Positions 54,214 through 62,507 of a stretch of DNA of 64,000 nucleotides are shown here, piece after piece; position 1 is the first letter of the stretch, and the number at the start of each line of letters is the position of its first letter. Under the pieces are notes generated by a model. The model did not search any database, was not told the origin of the DNA, and saw only the letters and a program-made list of their open reading frames with translations. Source of the stretch: Sphingomonas montanisoli (lineage in GTDB: Bacteria; Pseudomonadota; Alphaproteobacteria; Sphingomonadales; Sphingomonadaceae); the NCBI RefSeq assembly GCF_008274695.1, contig NZ_VTOU01000004.1:186001-250000 (forward strand), in the 5' to 3' direction. Made by a program: the position numbers and the translations under genes.

Positions 54214-54767
54214 AATCCCATCAGACGGACGCGGCCGATATCGACGACCTGGGCGAACATCGTACCGCCTTTGCCGCCCGTCTGCACGCGAACGCGCCCG
54301 CCGATGCTGGCATCTTCCATCGCGACAGCATCGACCGAGATGCTGAACGCATCGCCTTGCGCGACGAGCTGGACCGGGTCGCCCTTGCGGATGTCGGGCG
54401 CGCGCTGTGCCATCGGCGCCATCATCTGCCCGCCGCCCTGCTGCTGTGTCATATAGCCGCCGCCGACCTTCAGCGGCACGCGCAGTCGCCAGCCCGCGGT
54501 GGTGCAGCGAACGGTGACGGCGTTGTTGGCAGGGGGATCGATCTGAATACCCGTGGGGCAGGCGGTAAGCCGCATGCGCCGGTCGATCGGGGCGAGGGGA
54601 CCGCCCGGCTGGCCGACATCGGCGCCCAGCGTGGTGACGACGATCTGTTCGAGCTCGTCGAGATTCTGCGATGCCGCCATCATCTGCGCGGGGGCGGGCG
54701 AGGCGGCGGCCATGCCGAACGCGCCGAGCATGGCGGCAGCGAGAGGAAGCGTGATCGTGCGGTTCAT
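54207..54767 (-). CDS. flgA: Flagellar P-ring assembly chaperone FlgA
   Basis: A 186-residue periplasmic protein with a signal peptide (TITLPLAAAMLGAFGMAAASPAPA) and a SAF-like domain: DIRKGDPVQLVAQGDAFSISVDAVAMEDASIGGRVRVQ near the C-terminus. It assists FlgI in forming the P-ring. A Gln/Gly/Met-rich loop (TQQQGGGQMMAPMAQ) is inserted in the middle. It precedes flgM with a 75-bp gap. Confidence 0.88.
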   Translation of the reverse strand: MNRTITLPLAAAMLGAFGMAAASPAPAQMMAASQNLDELEQIVVTTLGADVGQPGGPLAPIDRRMRLTACPTGIQIDPPANNAVTVRCTTAGWRLRVPLKVGGGYMTQQQGGGQMMAPMAQRAPDIRKGDPVQLVAQGDAFSISVDAVAMEDASIGGRVRVQTGGKGGTMFAQVVDIGRVRLMGFK

Positions 54768-54824
54768 TCAAATGACTCCGTTCTTCGGAGCCGATTTAAG
54801 CAAGGGGTGTGCCAGTTTTCTTTT

Positions 54825-54936
54825 CTCGTCTTTGCGAGCAGCCGTAGGCGACGAAGCAATCCAGGCCCGCACTAGAGTAGGTCGGGAACCTCTCTAATGC
54901 GGGCCTGGATTGCTTCGCTTTGCTCGCAATGACGAG
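54825..54936. repeat. Palindromic intergenic repeat (GCAATCCA family), copy 3
   Basis: Outer arms CTCGTCTTTGCGAGC (54825-54839) and GCTCGCAATGACGAG (54922-54936) with one mismatch; inner arms CGAAGCAATCCAGGCCCGCA and its complement are intact. It lies 9 bp beyond the motB stop and upstream of flgA. Confidence 0.9.
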
Positions 54937-54945
54937 TTTGTGGGG

Positions 54946-55422
54946 TTACTTGCCCTGCACCCGCACGCTTATCGTCTGGCCTTTCATCGGATCGTCGGCG
55001 CGCATCGGCGGGATCGACACTTCGATCATCGCGTCGGGCAGCCCGCCGGCGCGCAGTGCACGGGCGACCGCGGTGGTGCGGGCGGCGGACATTTCCCAGG
55101 CGTCAAGCCGGGCCGATCCGCCGTCACGTCCCTGGCTCGCGACGATCAGCGGCGTCTTCGCGCGCGCAGCTTCGGCGCCCATGCGTATATAATGCGCGCG
55201 GGCGGATGCGGTGAGGATCGCTTCGCCGCCTTCGAACAGCGGCGCTGCGCGGAAGGCATCGGCGGGGCGCGCCTGGCCCTTGCCGCCAAACGCAGCGCGG
55301 ATGCCGGCGGCGACGCGGTCCTTGTTGGCGGTCTGCGCCTGCAGAAGCACGAAGAAGGACAGAAGCAGCAGGCTGAGATCGGCGAAGCTCAGGACCCAGC
55401 GCTGCGAGGCCTCACGCCTCAC
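54946..55422 (-). CDS. motB: MotB-like flagellar stator protein (short)
   Basis: A 158-residue protein beginning RWVLSFADLSLLLLSFFVLL, the MotB membrane helix with the proton-carrying aspartate (FADL). A short linker and a degenerate OmpA-like peptidoglycan-binding domain follow (QGRDGGSARLDAWEMSAARTTAVARALRAGGL). It is roughly half the size of typical MotB. It starts with GTG overlapping the motA stop (GTGA). A role as stator with the adjacent MotA is well supported by order and the aspartate. Confidence 0.83.
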   Translation of the reverse strand: MRREASQRWVLSFADLSLLLLSFFVLLQAQTANKDRVAAGIRAAFGGKGQARPADAFRAAPLFEGGEAILTASARAHYIRMGAEAARAKTPLIVASQGRDGGSARLDAWEMSAARTTAVARALRAGGLPDAMIEVSIPPMRADDPMKGQTISVRVQGK

Positions 55423-56102
55423 AACACGGCCTTGAGGGTAGGACGGAGCTTGACCGGCATGTGGTCGAGCTCGGCACGCGCAAGCAACTCGAACTGTTTG
55501 CAGGCGGCCTGCTGCCAGGCGATCTCGGTCTCCGAAAGACGTTCGAGACGCCCGGCGATCGGGCCTGCGACGCCTGCCGACAGGAAGACGCCATAAAGGG
55601 TGGTGAGCATGGCGACGGCCATGGCCGGGCCGATCCGCGCGGGATCGTCCATCGACGAGAACATCTGCACCAGGCCGATGATCGTGCCGATCATGCCCAT
55701 CGACGGCGCCGTTTCGGCAGCCGCGCGCCAGACGCCGGCGACGGCATCGTGCCGCTTGCGACGGCTATCGATGTCGTCGGTGGCCCACCGCACGAATTCA
55801 GCCGAATTCTGGCTGTCGGAAAGCTGGCGACCCGCGCGGACGAGGAAGCGGTGCGCGCTGTCGATCCGGTCGGCGCACATGATGCTGCGCGCCTCCGCCA
55901 TCTCGCGAACGCGACCGACGGCGGCGCGCGCGGCGGCGGCATCGGCGTCGGGATCGGCTTTCCAGAGGAGCGCGATCGAACTGCAGGCGCGGCCGAGATC
56001 GGCGTGGGTCGAGCGGAAAACCGTGACCAGCAGGGTGCCGCCAAAGACGATCACCAGCGCGAACGGGTCGAAGAAACGGGTCAGTTGATCGAGGAAAATC
56101 AT
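55419..56102 (-). CDS. motA: MotA-like flagellar stator protein (short, three helices)
   Basis: A 227-residue MotA/TolQ/ExbB-type protein. It begins directly with what aligns to helix 2 of normal MotA (FALVIVFGGTLLVTVFRST). A cytoplasmic region follows, then helices 3 and 4 (APSMGMIGTIIGLVQMF and AVAMLTTLYGVFLSAGVAGPIAGRL). The usual first helix is missing; an in-frame stop eight codons before the ATG rules out a simple extension. It should form the proton channel with MotB and push on FliG. Confidence 0.85.
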   Translation of the reverse strand: MIFLDQLTRFFDPFALVIVFGGTLLVTVFRSTHADLGRACSSIALLWKADPDADAAAARAAVGRVREMAEARSIMCADRIDSAHRFLVRAGRQLSDSQNSAEFVRWATDDIDSRRKRHDAVAGVWRAAAETAPSMGMIGTIIGLVQMFSSMDDPARIGPAMAVAMLTTLYGVFLSAGVAGPIAGRLERLSETEIAWQQAACKQFELLARAELDHMPVKLRPTLKAVL

Positions 56103-56139
56103 GCGTGCCCGCCCAGTCCTTCAGCCCACGGGCAGGGAC

Positions 56140-56175
56140 CGGCAAAAAATTGCCGCCCCCGGCAAATGATTGCCG
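56140..56175 (+). promoter_or_regulatory. Two phased palindromes, likely enhancer for flgB (and perhaps motA)
   Basis: CGGCAA-AAAA-TTGCCG at 56140-56155 and CGGCAA-ATGA-TTGCCG at 56160-56175. Both have perfect 6-bp arms and 4-bp centres, with centres exactly 20 bp apart. Extra TTGCCG half-sites occur at 56184 and 56193. They end about 50 bp upstream of a sigma-54 promoter, which fits an FlbD-type enhancer. They also lie 38-73 bp before the motA start. Confidence 0.7.
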
Positions 56176-56227
56176 TTCGCCCGTTGCCGACCTTGCCGCA
56201 GCCAGAAAGATCGGCGGTTTTCCGCAA

Positions 56228-56244
56228 TTGGCACGGTGGTTGCT
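56228..56244 (+). promoter_or_regulatory. Sigma-54 promoter of the flgB operon
   Basis: TTGGCACGGTGGTTGCT matches TTGGCACG-N4-TTGCW, with GG at 56230-56231 and GC at 56242-56243, exactly 12 bp apart. It lies about 96 bp before the flgB ATG. It is the best promoter match in the window, and flbD encodes the matching activator. Confidence 0.88.
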
Positions 56245-56339
56245 TATGGGATGGGCAAGGAATGCCGCACCCAAGCGATCGCGCCTCTACAGCGATGGTA
56301 ACGGACGGCTTGCCGATAGTTTTAGAGGAAGACGACGAA

Positions 56340-56693
56340 ATGTCCGATCCGCTTTTCGGGGTTCATGGCAAGGCACTGGAGCTGCGGTCGCAGCGCCTGT
56401 CGCTGCTTGCGTCGAACATCGCGAACGCCGCGACGCCCGGTTACAAGGCCCGCGACATCGATTTCGGGTCGGCGCTCAAGCAGGCGACCGGTACGAACGG
56501 CATCTCGGCCGGCCAGGCCGCCGATGCGAACGTCCAATATCGTGTGCCGCTCGAAGCCTCGCTCGACGGCAACACCGTCGAACTGTCGACCGAGCAGAAC
56601 CAGTTCGCCGAGAATGCGGTGAAATATCGCACCACGCTCTCTTTCCTCGAAGGCCGCATCAACACCGTGATGCAGGCGCTGAAGGGAGAATAA
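56340..56693 (+). CDS. flgB: Flagellar basal-body rod protein FlgB
   Basis: A 117-residue proximal rod protein. The N-terminal motif LRSQRLSLLASNIANAATPGYKARDIDF is the standard rod/hook signature, and the C-terminus ends FLEGRINTVMQALKGE. The ATG at 56340 fits; the frame is open upstream through the promoter region. It is the first gene of flgB-C-D-E-F-G-H-I-J-K. Confidence 0.95.
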   Translation: MSDPLFGVHGKALELRSQRLSLLASNIANAATPGYKARDIDFGSALKQATGTNGISAGQAADANVQYRVPLEASLDGNTVELSTEQNQFAENAVKYRTTLSFLEGRINTVMQALKGE

Positions 56694-56696
56694 GAC

Positions 56697-57101
56697 ATGG
56701 CCAACAACCTTTCGGTCTTCGACATCGCCGGTCGCGCGATGTCCGCGCAGATGATGCGCCTCAACACGACGGCCTCGAACCTCGCCAATGCAGGCGCGGT
56801 CGCGGGCAGCAAGGAAGAGGCGTTTCGTTCGATCAAGCCGGTCTTCAAATCGGTCACCGACGCCCCCGGCATCGCCACCGTGAAGGTCGACAGCGTCGTC
56901 GCCACCAAGATCGATCCGACCAAGCGTCACGACCCGTCCAACCCCAAGGCCGACAAGGACGGCAATGTCTGGGAGGCCGCGGTCGATCAGGCGCAGGAGC
57001 TGGTCGAGATGATGGAGACGTCGCGTCAGTACCAGAACAACGTCCAGGTCATGCAGACCGCAAAGACCCTAACCCTCGATACTCTGAGGCTCGGCAAATG
57101 A
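56697..57101 (+). CDS. flgC: Flagellar basal-body rod protein FlgC
   Basis: A 134-residue rod protein with MRLNTTASNLANAGAVAGSKEEAF at the start and QAQELVEMMETSRQYQNNVQVMQTAKTLTLDTLRLGK at the end. Its stop overlaps the flgD start as ATGA. Confidence 0.95.
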   Translation: MANNLSVFDIAGRAMSAQMMRLNTTASNLANAGAVAGSKEEAFRSIKPVFKSVTDAPGIATVKVDSVVATKIDPTKRHDPSNPKADKDGNVWEAAVDQAQELVEMMETSRQYQNNVQVMQTAKTLTLDTLRLGK

Positions 57102-57775
57102 CGATTAGCACCGGAAACTCGTATCTCGACTCGCTCGCCGGTAACACGGCGGCGGGCGCGACCACCACCAAGAAGAGCAACGGAACCCTCGATCAGACGG
57201 CGTTCCTGAAGCTCATGACCACGCAGATGCAGACCCAGGATCCGTTCAATCCGGTCGATAACACGCAGATGGTCGCCCAGATGGCGCAATTCTCGTCGAC
57301 GACGGGCATCGCCGAGATGAACGCGTCGCTCAAGTCGATCAAGTCGGACCTCGCCTCGTCGCGCGTCGGCGATGCGGCCAGCTGGATCGGCAAGGCCGCG
57401 CTCGTTCAGTCGGATACGGTCACGTCGCTGCAGGACGGCTCGTTCGCGGGCAACGTCACGCTGGACAAGGATGCCAGCCAGGTCAGCATCAGCCTCGTCG
57501 ATGGCACCGGTAAGGTCGTCTATAACGGCAAGGCGACCAACGTCGCCAAGGGTGATGTCCCCTTCTTCTGGGATGGCAAGGACGACGCCGGCAAGGCTGT
57601 CGCCGGCCCGTTGAAGATCGTCGTCAACGCCAAGGATACGTCCGCCCAGCAGATGGAGACGGCCAGCGCTGCCTGGACCACCGTGAACGGCGTCCAGTCG
57701 CCGGCCAGCGGATCGACCAAGCTCGTCACCGCGCTCGGCACGATCGATCCCGCCGACGCCATCCAGCTTTCGTAA
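57098..57775 (+). CDS. flgD: Flagellar hook assembly (capping) protein FlgD
   Basis: A 225-residue hook cap. The N-terminus has LDQTAFLKLMTTQMQTQDPFNPVDNTQMVAQMAQFSSTTGIAEMN, the FlgD signature, followed by Ig-like domains (VPFFWDGKDDAGKAVAGPLKIVV). It guides polymerisation of FlgE and is later removed. The ATG at 57098 is set by the overlap with flgC. Confidence 0.95.
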   Translation: MTISTGNSYLDSLAGNTAAGATTTKKSNGTLDQTAFLKLMTTQMQTQDPFNPVDNTQMVAQMAQFSSTTGIAEMNASLKSIKSDLASSRVGDAASWIGKAALVQSDTVTSLQDGSFAGNVTLDKDASQVSISLVDGTGKVVYNGKATNVAKGDVPFFWDGKDDAGKAVAGPLKIVVNAKDTSAQQMETASAAWTTVNGVQSPASGSTKLVTALGTIDPADAIQLS

Positions 57776-57802
57776 TTTCAGCTTTCGTAACGGAGTAGCC
57801 CA

Positions 57803-59122
57803 ATGTCCTTCTATACCGCTCTGTCCGGCCTCAAGGCGCAGCAGACCGAACTCGGGGTCATCTCGAACAACATCGCCAACGTCGGCACCACGGGCTTCAA
57901 GAAGAGCACGGCCGAATTTGGCGACATCATCTCGTCGGCGCCGCTCCAGACTTCGACGGTGGCGGGGCAGGGCACCCGCCTGCGCGGGATCGACCAGCAG
58001 TTCACCCAGGGCGGCTTCGAGAATTCGGATCGCTCGCTCGACATGGCGGTTTCGGGCCAGGGCTTCTTCGTGACCCGCAGCTCGCAATCGAACAGCCAGG
58101 TCAGCTACACCCGCAACGGCAGCTTCCGCGTCGACGCCAACCGTTACGTCGTCGACAGCTCGGGCTCCTATCTGCAGATCCTGCCGACCGACAGCGAAGG
58201 CGTGCTGACCGCGACGGGCCTGAACTCGACCCGCTCGCTCCAGCTTCCGCTGACCTCTGGTACGTCGAGCGCGACCGGCGAAGTCGATCTTTCGGTGACC
58301 TTCCCGACCGACGCCGACCTGCCGGGCGCCCGCTCGGTCTATACCGCGACAAACCCTTATGCTTTCGATCGCTTCGATCCGAACAGCTACAACCAGTCCA
58401 CGACGACGACGGTCTATGACGCGGCGGGCACGGCCTTCCCGATGACCACCTATTACATCCGTCAGAACATCCCGTCGGGTGCGGTCACCGACACGACCTG
58501 GACCGCCCGCACCTTCGTCGGCGACAAGGAAATCAGCTCGGATCCGGCCGTCTCGGCTCCGCCGACCCCGACCACATTGACCTTCGACCAGTTCGGCACG
58601 CTCAGCCAGGTCAACGGTGCGGCACCTGGGCCGATCACGACCAACCAGGTCCGCCCGACCGGCGCGACCGGCCCGATCGGCTTCTCGCTGACCTACGGCG
58701 GCGCCACGAAGATGGCGTCGGCTCCGTTCACGCTGACCAGCTTCAGCCAGGACGGCTACGCCGCCGGCCAGCTCGACAACGTATCGGTCGACTCGAATGG
58801 CCTCGTGATCGCCACTTTCTCCAACGGCAACAGCCAGGCGCTGGGCAAGATCGTCCTCGCGACCTTCTCGAACCCCGAAGGTCTGCGCCAGCTGGGCGAC
58901 TCCAAGTGGAGTTCGACCGGCGTTTCGGGCGAACCGCAGATCAACGAGCCGAACACCAACGGCACCGGCCTGATCCAGTCGGGCGCGCTCGAGCAGGCGA
59001 ACGTCGACATCACCGAGGAACTCGTCGCGCTCATCCAGGCGCAGCGCAACTTCTCGGCCAATGCCAAGGCGATCGAGGCCGCGAACACGATGACCGAAAC
59101 CATCGTGAACCTGCGCGCCTAA
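57803..59122 (+). CDS. flgE: Flagellar hook protein FlgE
   Basis: A 439-residue hook subunit: SFYTALSGLKAQQTELGVISNNIANVGTTGFKKS at the start, beta-rich hook domains and NVDITEELVALIQAQRNFSANAKAIEAANTMTETIVNLRA at the end. FlgD-capped polymerisation makes the hook, whose length is set by FliK. It follows flgD by 27 bp. Confidence 0.95.
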   Translation: MSFYTALSGLKAQQTELGVISNNIANVGTTGFKKSTAEFGDIISSAPLQTSTVAGQGTRLRGIDQQFTQGGFENSDRSLDMAVSGQGFFVTRSSQSNSQVSYTRNGSFRVDANRYVVDSSGSYLQILPTDSEGVLTATGLNSTRSLQLPLTSGTSSATGEVDLSVTFPTDADLPGARSVYTATNPYAFDRFDPNSYNQSTTTTVYDAAGTAFPMTTYYIRQNIPSGAVTDTTWTARTFVGDKEISSDPAVSAPPTPTTLTFDQFGTLSQVNGAAPGPITTNQVRPTGATGPIGFSLTYGGATKMASAPFTLTSFSQDGYAAGQLDNVSVDSNGLVIATFSNGNSQALGKIVLATFSNPEGLRQLGDSKWSSTGVSGEPQINEPNTNGTGLIQSGALEQANVDITEELVALIQAQRNFSANAKAIEAANTMTETIVNLRA

Positions 59123-59147
59123 GCTCGGTAGTTAGCGGAGACCCACG

Positions 59148-59888
59148 ATGGACCGGCTGATCTACAGCTCGCTTTCGGCGATGCGCGCGGCGATGTCGCG
59201 GCAGACGACGACCGCGAACAACCTGGCCAACGTCAACACGCCCGGTTTCAAGGGCGAAATGACCAACAGCCAGGCGCTCTGGATCAAGGGCGCGGGCATG
59301 AACACCCGCGCGCCGACCTCCGAAGAGGTGCTCTCCGCCGACATGCGCGAAGGGCCTGTGGCCGATACCGGGCGCGAGCTCGATGTCGCGATGCTCGGGG
59401 ACTCGCTGCTCGGCGTCCAGACTTCGGATGGCGCGGAGGGTTATACCCGCCGCGGCGACCTTCAGGTCGGCGACAGCGGCCTGCTGACCACCGGTGACGG
59501 CCTGCCCGTCCTCGGCGAAGGCGGCCCGATCACGATCCCGCCGGCCAGCAAGGTCATGATCGCGGGCGACGGCACGATCTCTGTGATCCCGGTCGGCGGC
59601 GACGCCAGCCAGCCGCAGCAGGTCGATCGGTTGAAGCTGGTGCGCTCGAACGGCGTCGATATCGCCAAGGGGCTCGACGGCATCTTCCGGGTGAAGGGGG
59701 GCGGCACGTTGCCGACCGATCCGCAGGCGACCGTCCGGCAGGGCGCACTCGAAGGATCGAACGTCAATAGCGCCGGCACGCTGATCGACATGATCGAAGC
59801 GAGCCGGGACTGGGACATGCAGGTGAAAATGATGTCGTCCGCTCAGGACATCGACAAGGCTTCGGCCGATCTGATGCGGCTGGATTGA
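59148..59888 (+). CDS. flgF: Flagellar basal-body rod protein FlgF
   Basis: A 246-residue proximal rod protein with MDRLIYSSLSAMRAAMSRQTTTANNLANVNTPGFKGE, the core GYTRRGDLQVGDSGLLTTGDGLPVLGEGGPI and the C-terminal QGALEGSNVNSAGTLIDMIEASRDWDMQVKMM. The D1-domain layout and length separate it from FlgG, which follows after 11 bp. Confidence 0.94.
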   Translation: MDRLIYSSLSAMRAAMSRQTTTANNLANVNTPGFKGEMTNSQALWIKGAGMNTRAPTSEEVLSADMREGPVADTGRELDVAMLGDSLLGVQTSDGAEGYTRRGDLQVGDSGLLTTGDGLPVLGEGGPITIPPASKVMIAGDGTISVIPVGGDASQPQQVDRLKLVRSNGVDIAKGLDGIFRVKGGGTLPTDPQATVRQGALEGSNVNSAGTLIDMIEASRDWDMQVKMMSSAQDIDKASADLMRLD

Positions 59889-59899
59889 GGAGTTAGAGT

Positions 59900-60688
59900 A
59901 TGACGACCGCAGCATTGCACGTCGCGCGCACGGGCCTCGATGCCCAGAACATGCGCATGCAGGTGATCGCCAACAACCTGGCGAACGTCAACACGACCGG
60001 CTTCAAGCGCGACCGCGCGAGCTTCGAGACGCTGGCTTACCAGTCGATCACCGCGGCGGGCGCCAAGTCTTCGGACTCGACGCAGTACGCCACGGGCACG
60101 TCGCTCGGCACCGGTGTGATGATCAACGGCACCAAGAAGATCGACACGCAGGGTTCGCTTCAGACGACCGACAATGCGCTCGACATGGCGATCGAGGGAT
60201 CGGGATATTTCCAGATACAGATGCCCGACGGCCGCACCGGCTATACCCGCGACGGCAATTTCAACCTCTCGGCCGACGGCACGATCGTCAACACCGAGGG
60301 CTATCAGCTGATGCCCCAGATCCAGGTGCCGCAGGATACCCAGAAGATTACGATTTCGACCGACGGCACCGTCAGCGCGAGCGTGAACGGGCAGGAAGCG
60401 CCGGTCGAGCTCGGCAAGATCGAGATTGCGCGCTTCTCCAATCCTGCGGGTCTCGAGGCAATCGGCACCAACCTGCTGCTGGAGACCGCATCGTCGGGTC
60501 AGCCGCAGATCGGCGCCGGTGGCACCGATGGACGCGGCAACATCCGCTCGGGCGCGCTCGAAAGCTCGAACGTCAACATCGTGGAGGAGCTGGTCGACAT
60601 GATCGAGACCCAGCGCGCCTACGAGGTGAACTCCAAGATGATCAAATCGACCGATGAGATGATGCAGTATGTCAACCAGAACATCTAA
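59900..60688 (+). CDS. flgG: Flagellar basal-body distal rod protein FlgG
   Basis: A 262-residue distal rod protein: TTAALHVARTGLDAQNMRMQVIANNLANVNTTGFKRDRASFETL, the FlgG-typical GTSLGTGVMINGTKKIDTQGSLQTTDNALDMAIEGSGYFQI and NVNIVEELVDMIETQRAYEVNSKMIKSTDEM. Its 3' end overlaps the flgH start by 20 bp. Confidence 0.95.
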   Translation: MTTAALHVARTGLDAQNMRMQVIANNLANVNTTGFKRDRASFETLAYQSITAAGAKSSDSTQYATGTSLGTGVMINGTKKIDTQGSLQTTDNALDMAIEGSGYFQIQMPDGRTGYTRDGNFNLSADGTIVNTEGYQLMPQIQVPQDTQKITISTDGTVSASVNGQEAPVELGKIEIARFSNPAGLEAIGTNLLLETASSGQPQIGAGGTDGRGNIRSGALESSNVNIVEELVDMIETQRAYEVNSKMIKSTDEMMQYVNQNI

Positions 60689-61373
60689 GCGCGACATGCA
60701 CGCCTTCACCGCCCTCGGCCTGGTCGCCGCTATGGTCATGGGCTCGGCACTCGAAGCGCCGGCGCATGCCCGCAAGGCACCGCGCGTCAGCGAATATGAG
60801 CCGAGCTATGCGGCGGTGCCGATGCCGGCGCAGGCGAACGGTTCGATCTATCAGGCGTCTATGGGCTATAATGCCCTGACCAACGGCGCGCGCGCCGCGA
60901 TGGTCGGCGATATCGTCACGATCCTGCTGGTCGAACGCACCCAGGCGGTGAAGGCGAACAGCGCGTCGACCGATCGTTCGGGCAATGTCGGCTTCAATCC
61001 GCCGACCACCGGCTGGCTCGGCAAGCTGATCGACAAGGACGACGTGACTACCAGCGGCGGTGGCAAGTTCGACGGCAAGGGCGCAGCCGCCCAGTCGAAC
61101 CAGCTCAACGGCGAGATCAGCGTCACGATCGCGCGCGTCTATCCCAACGGCACGATGCTCGTGCGCGGCGAAAAGCTCCTCACGCTCAATCGTGGCGACG
61201 AAAATATCGCGATCACCGGCCTGATCCGCGCGGCGGACATCGGCCCGGACAATCGCGTGCCTTCCACCCGCGTTGCCGACGCCCGCATTACCTATTCGGG
61301 TAAGGGTGAGATTGCGCGGGCCTCGCGCCAGGGCTGGATTAACCGTTTCTTTTCCATTCTGAGCCCATTCTGA
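60669..61373 (+). CDS. flgH: Flagellar L-ring protein FlgH (no lipobox cysteine seen)
   Basis: A 234-residue outer-membrane ring protein: SIYQASMGYNALTNGARAAMVGDIVTILLVERTQAVKANSASTDR, GEISVTIARVYPNGTMLVRGEKLLTLNRGDENIAITGLIR and DARITYSGKGEIARASRQGW. FlgH is normally a lipoprotein; here the signal region (FTALGLVAAMVMGSALEAPAHA) has no cysteine and looks like a type I signal peptide. The start at 60669 gives a positively charged N-region (TRTSKRD); an ATG at 60696 is possible. Confidence 0.93.
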   Translation: MSTRTSKRDMHAFTALGLVAAMVMGSALEAPAHARKAPRVSEYEPSYAAVPMPAQANGSIYQASMGYNALTNGARAAMVGDIVTILLVERTQAVKANSASTDRSGNVGFNPPTTGWLGKLIDKDDVTTSGGGKFDGKGAAAQSNQLNGEISVTIARVYPNGTMLVRGEKLLTLNRGDENIAITGLIRAADIGPDNRVPSTRVADARITYSGKGEIARASRQGWINRFFSILSPF

Positions 61374-61406
61374 CCAAATATGGTTAACCGCCGGAAAGAT
61401 CTGTCG

Positions 61407-62507
61407 ATGTTGCGTAAATGGATCGCCTCGCTGTTCTGCGCCCTGGGCCTTGCGCTCAGTGGTGCCGCGCATCCCGAACGGATCAAGGATATCGGCACTT
61501 TCCAGGGGCTGCGCGCCAACCAGCTGACCGGCTACGGCATTGTCGTCGGTCTGGCGGGGACGGGTGACGACAGCCTCGATTATTCGACTCAGGGCGTGAA
61601 GGGCATTGCCTCGCGCTTCGGGCTGCAGCTGCCGCCGGGGGTCAATCCGGCGCTGAAGAATGCGGCGGCGGTCATGCTGACCGCCGAGCTGCCGCCTTTC
61701 GCCAAGCCGGGCCAGCGGCTCGATGTCACGATTTCGGCGCTCGGCAAGGCCAAGTCGTTGCGCGGCGGCACGCTGATCATGGCGCCGCTTCAGGGCGCCG
61801 ATGGGCAGGTCTATGCGATGGCGCAGGGCAACCTCGCGGTTGGCGGCCTCGGCATCGACGCGGCGGACGGCTCCAAGCTGACCATCAACGTGCCCACCGC
61901 AGGTCGCATCCCTGGCGGCGCCACGGTCGAACGTGCGGTCGACGCGGGTTTTGCGACTTCGCCCGAACTGCGCTTCGACCTCGCGGAAACCGATCTCACG
62001 ACCGCGCAGCGTGTCGCAGCTACGATCAACGGCCGGTTGGGACCGATCGCGCAGGCGATCGACGGCACCACCATCACCATTCAAGCCCAGCAGGGCGCGG
62101 AATCGCGCGCCACGCTGATGAGCAAGATCGAAAATCTCGACGTCGACACGGCCGATGCCCCGGCGCGCGTCGTGGTCAATGCCCGCACCGGCACCGTTGT
62201 CATCAATGGCGCGGTCCGTATCTCGCCGGTCGCGATCACCCACGGCAAGATGACCGTGCAGGTCGACGAAAAGCCGCGCATCGTTCAGCCCGCGCCATTC
62301 AGCCAGGGCCGCACCGCGGTCGAGCAGTCGAGCGCAATCAAGGTCGACGATCCCGCGCGCCCGATGTTCCAGTTCGCGCCGGGCGCCAGCCTGTCGGACA
62401 TCGTCAAGTCGGTGAACGCCATCGGCGCCTCACCGGCCGATCTGGTCGCGATCCTCGAAGCGCTCAAGCAGGCGGGCGCGATGAAGGCGGAGCTTGTGGT
62501 GCTATGA
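61407..62507 (+). CDS. flgI: Flagellar P-ring protein FlgI
   Basis: A 366-residue periplasmic ring protein with a signal peptide (LRKWIASLFCALGLALSGAAH) and the family core ERIKDIGTFQGLRANQLTGYGIVVGLAGTGD, KNAAAVMLTAELPPFAKPGQRLDVTISALG and VVNARTGTVVINGAVRISPVAITHG. The ATG at 61407 has GGAAAG eight bases upstream; an ATG at 61380 adds nine residues. It is assisted by FlgA. Confidence 0.95.
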   Translation: MLRKWIASLFCALGLALSGAAHPERIKDIGTFQGLRANQLTGYGIVVGLAGTGDDSLDYSTQGVKGIASRFGLQLPPGVNPALKNAAAVMLTAELPPFAKPGQRLDVTISALGKAKSLRGGTLIMAPLQGADGQVYAMAQGNLAVGGLGIDAADGSKLTINVPTAGRIPGGATVERAVDAGFATSPELRFDLAETDLTTAQRVAATINGRLGPIAQAIDGTTITIQAQQGAESRATLMSKIENLDVDTADAPARVVVNARTGTVVINGAVRISPVAITHGKMTVQVDEKPRIVQPAPFSQGRTAVEQSSAIKVDDPARPMFQFAPGASLSDIVKSVNAIGASPADLVAILEALKQAGAMKAELVVL

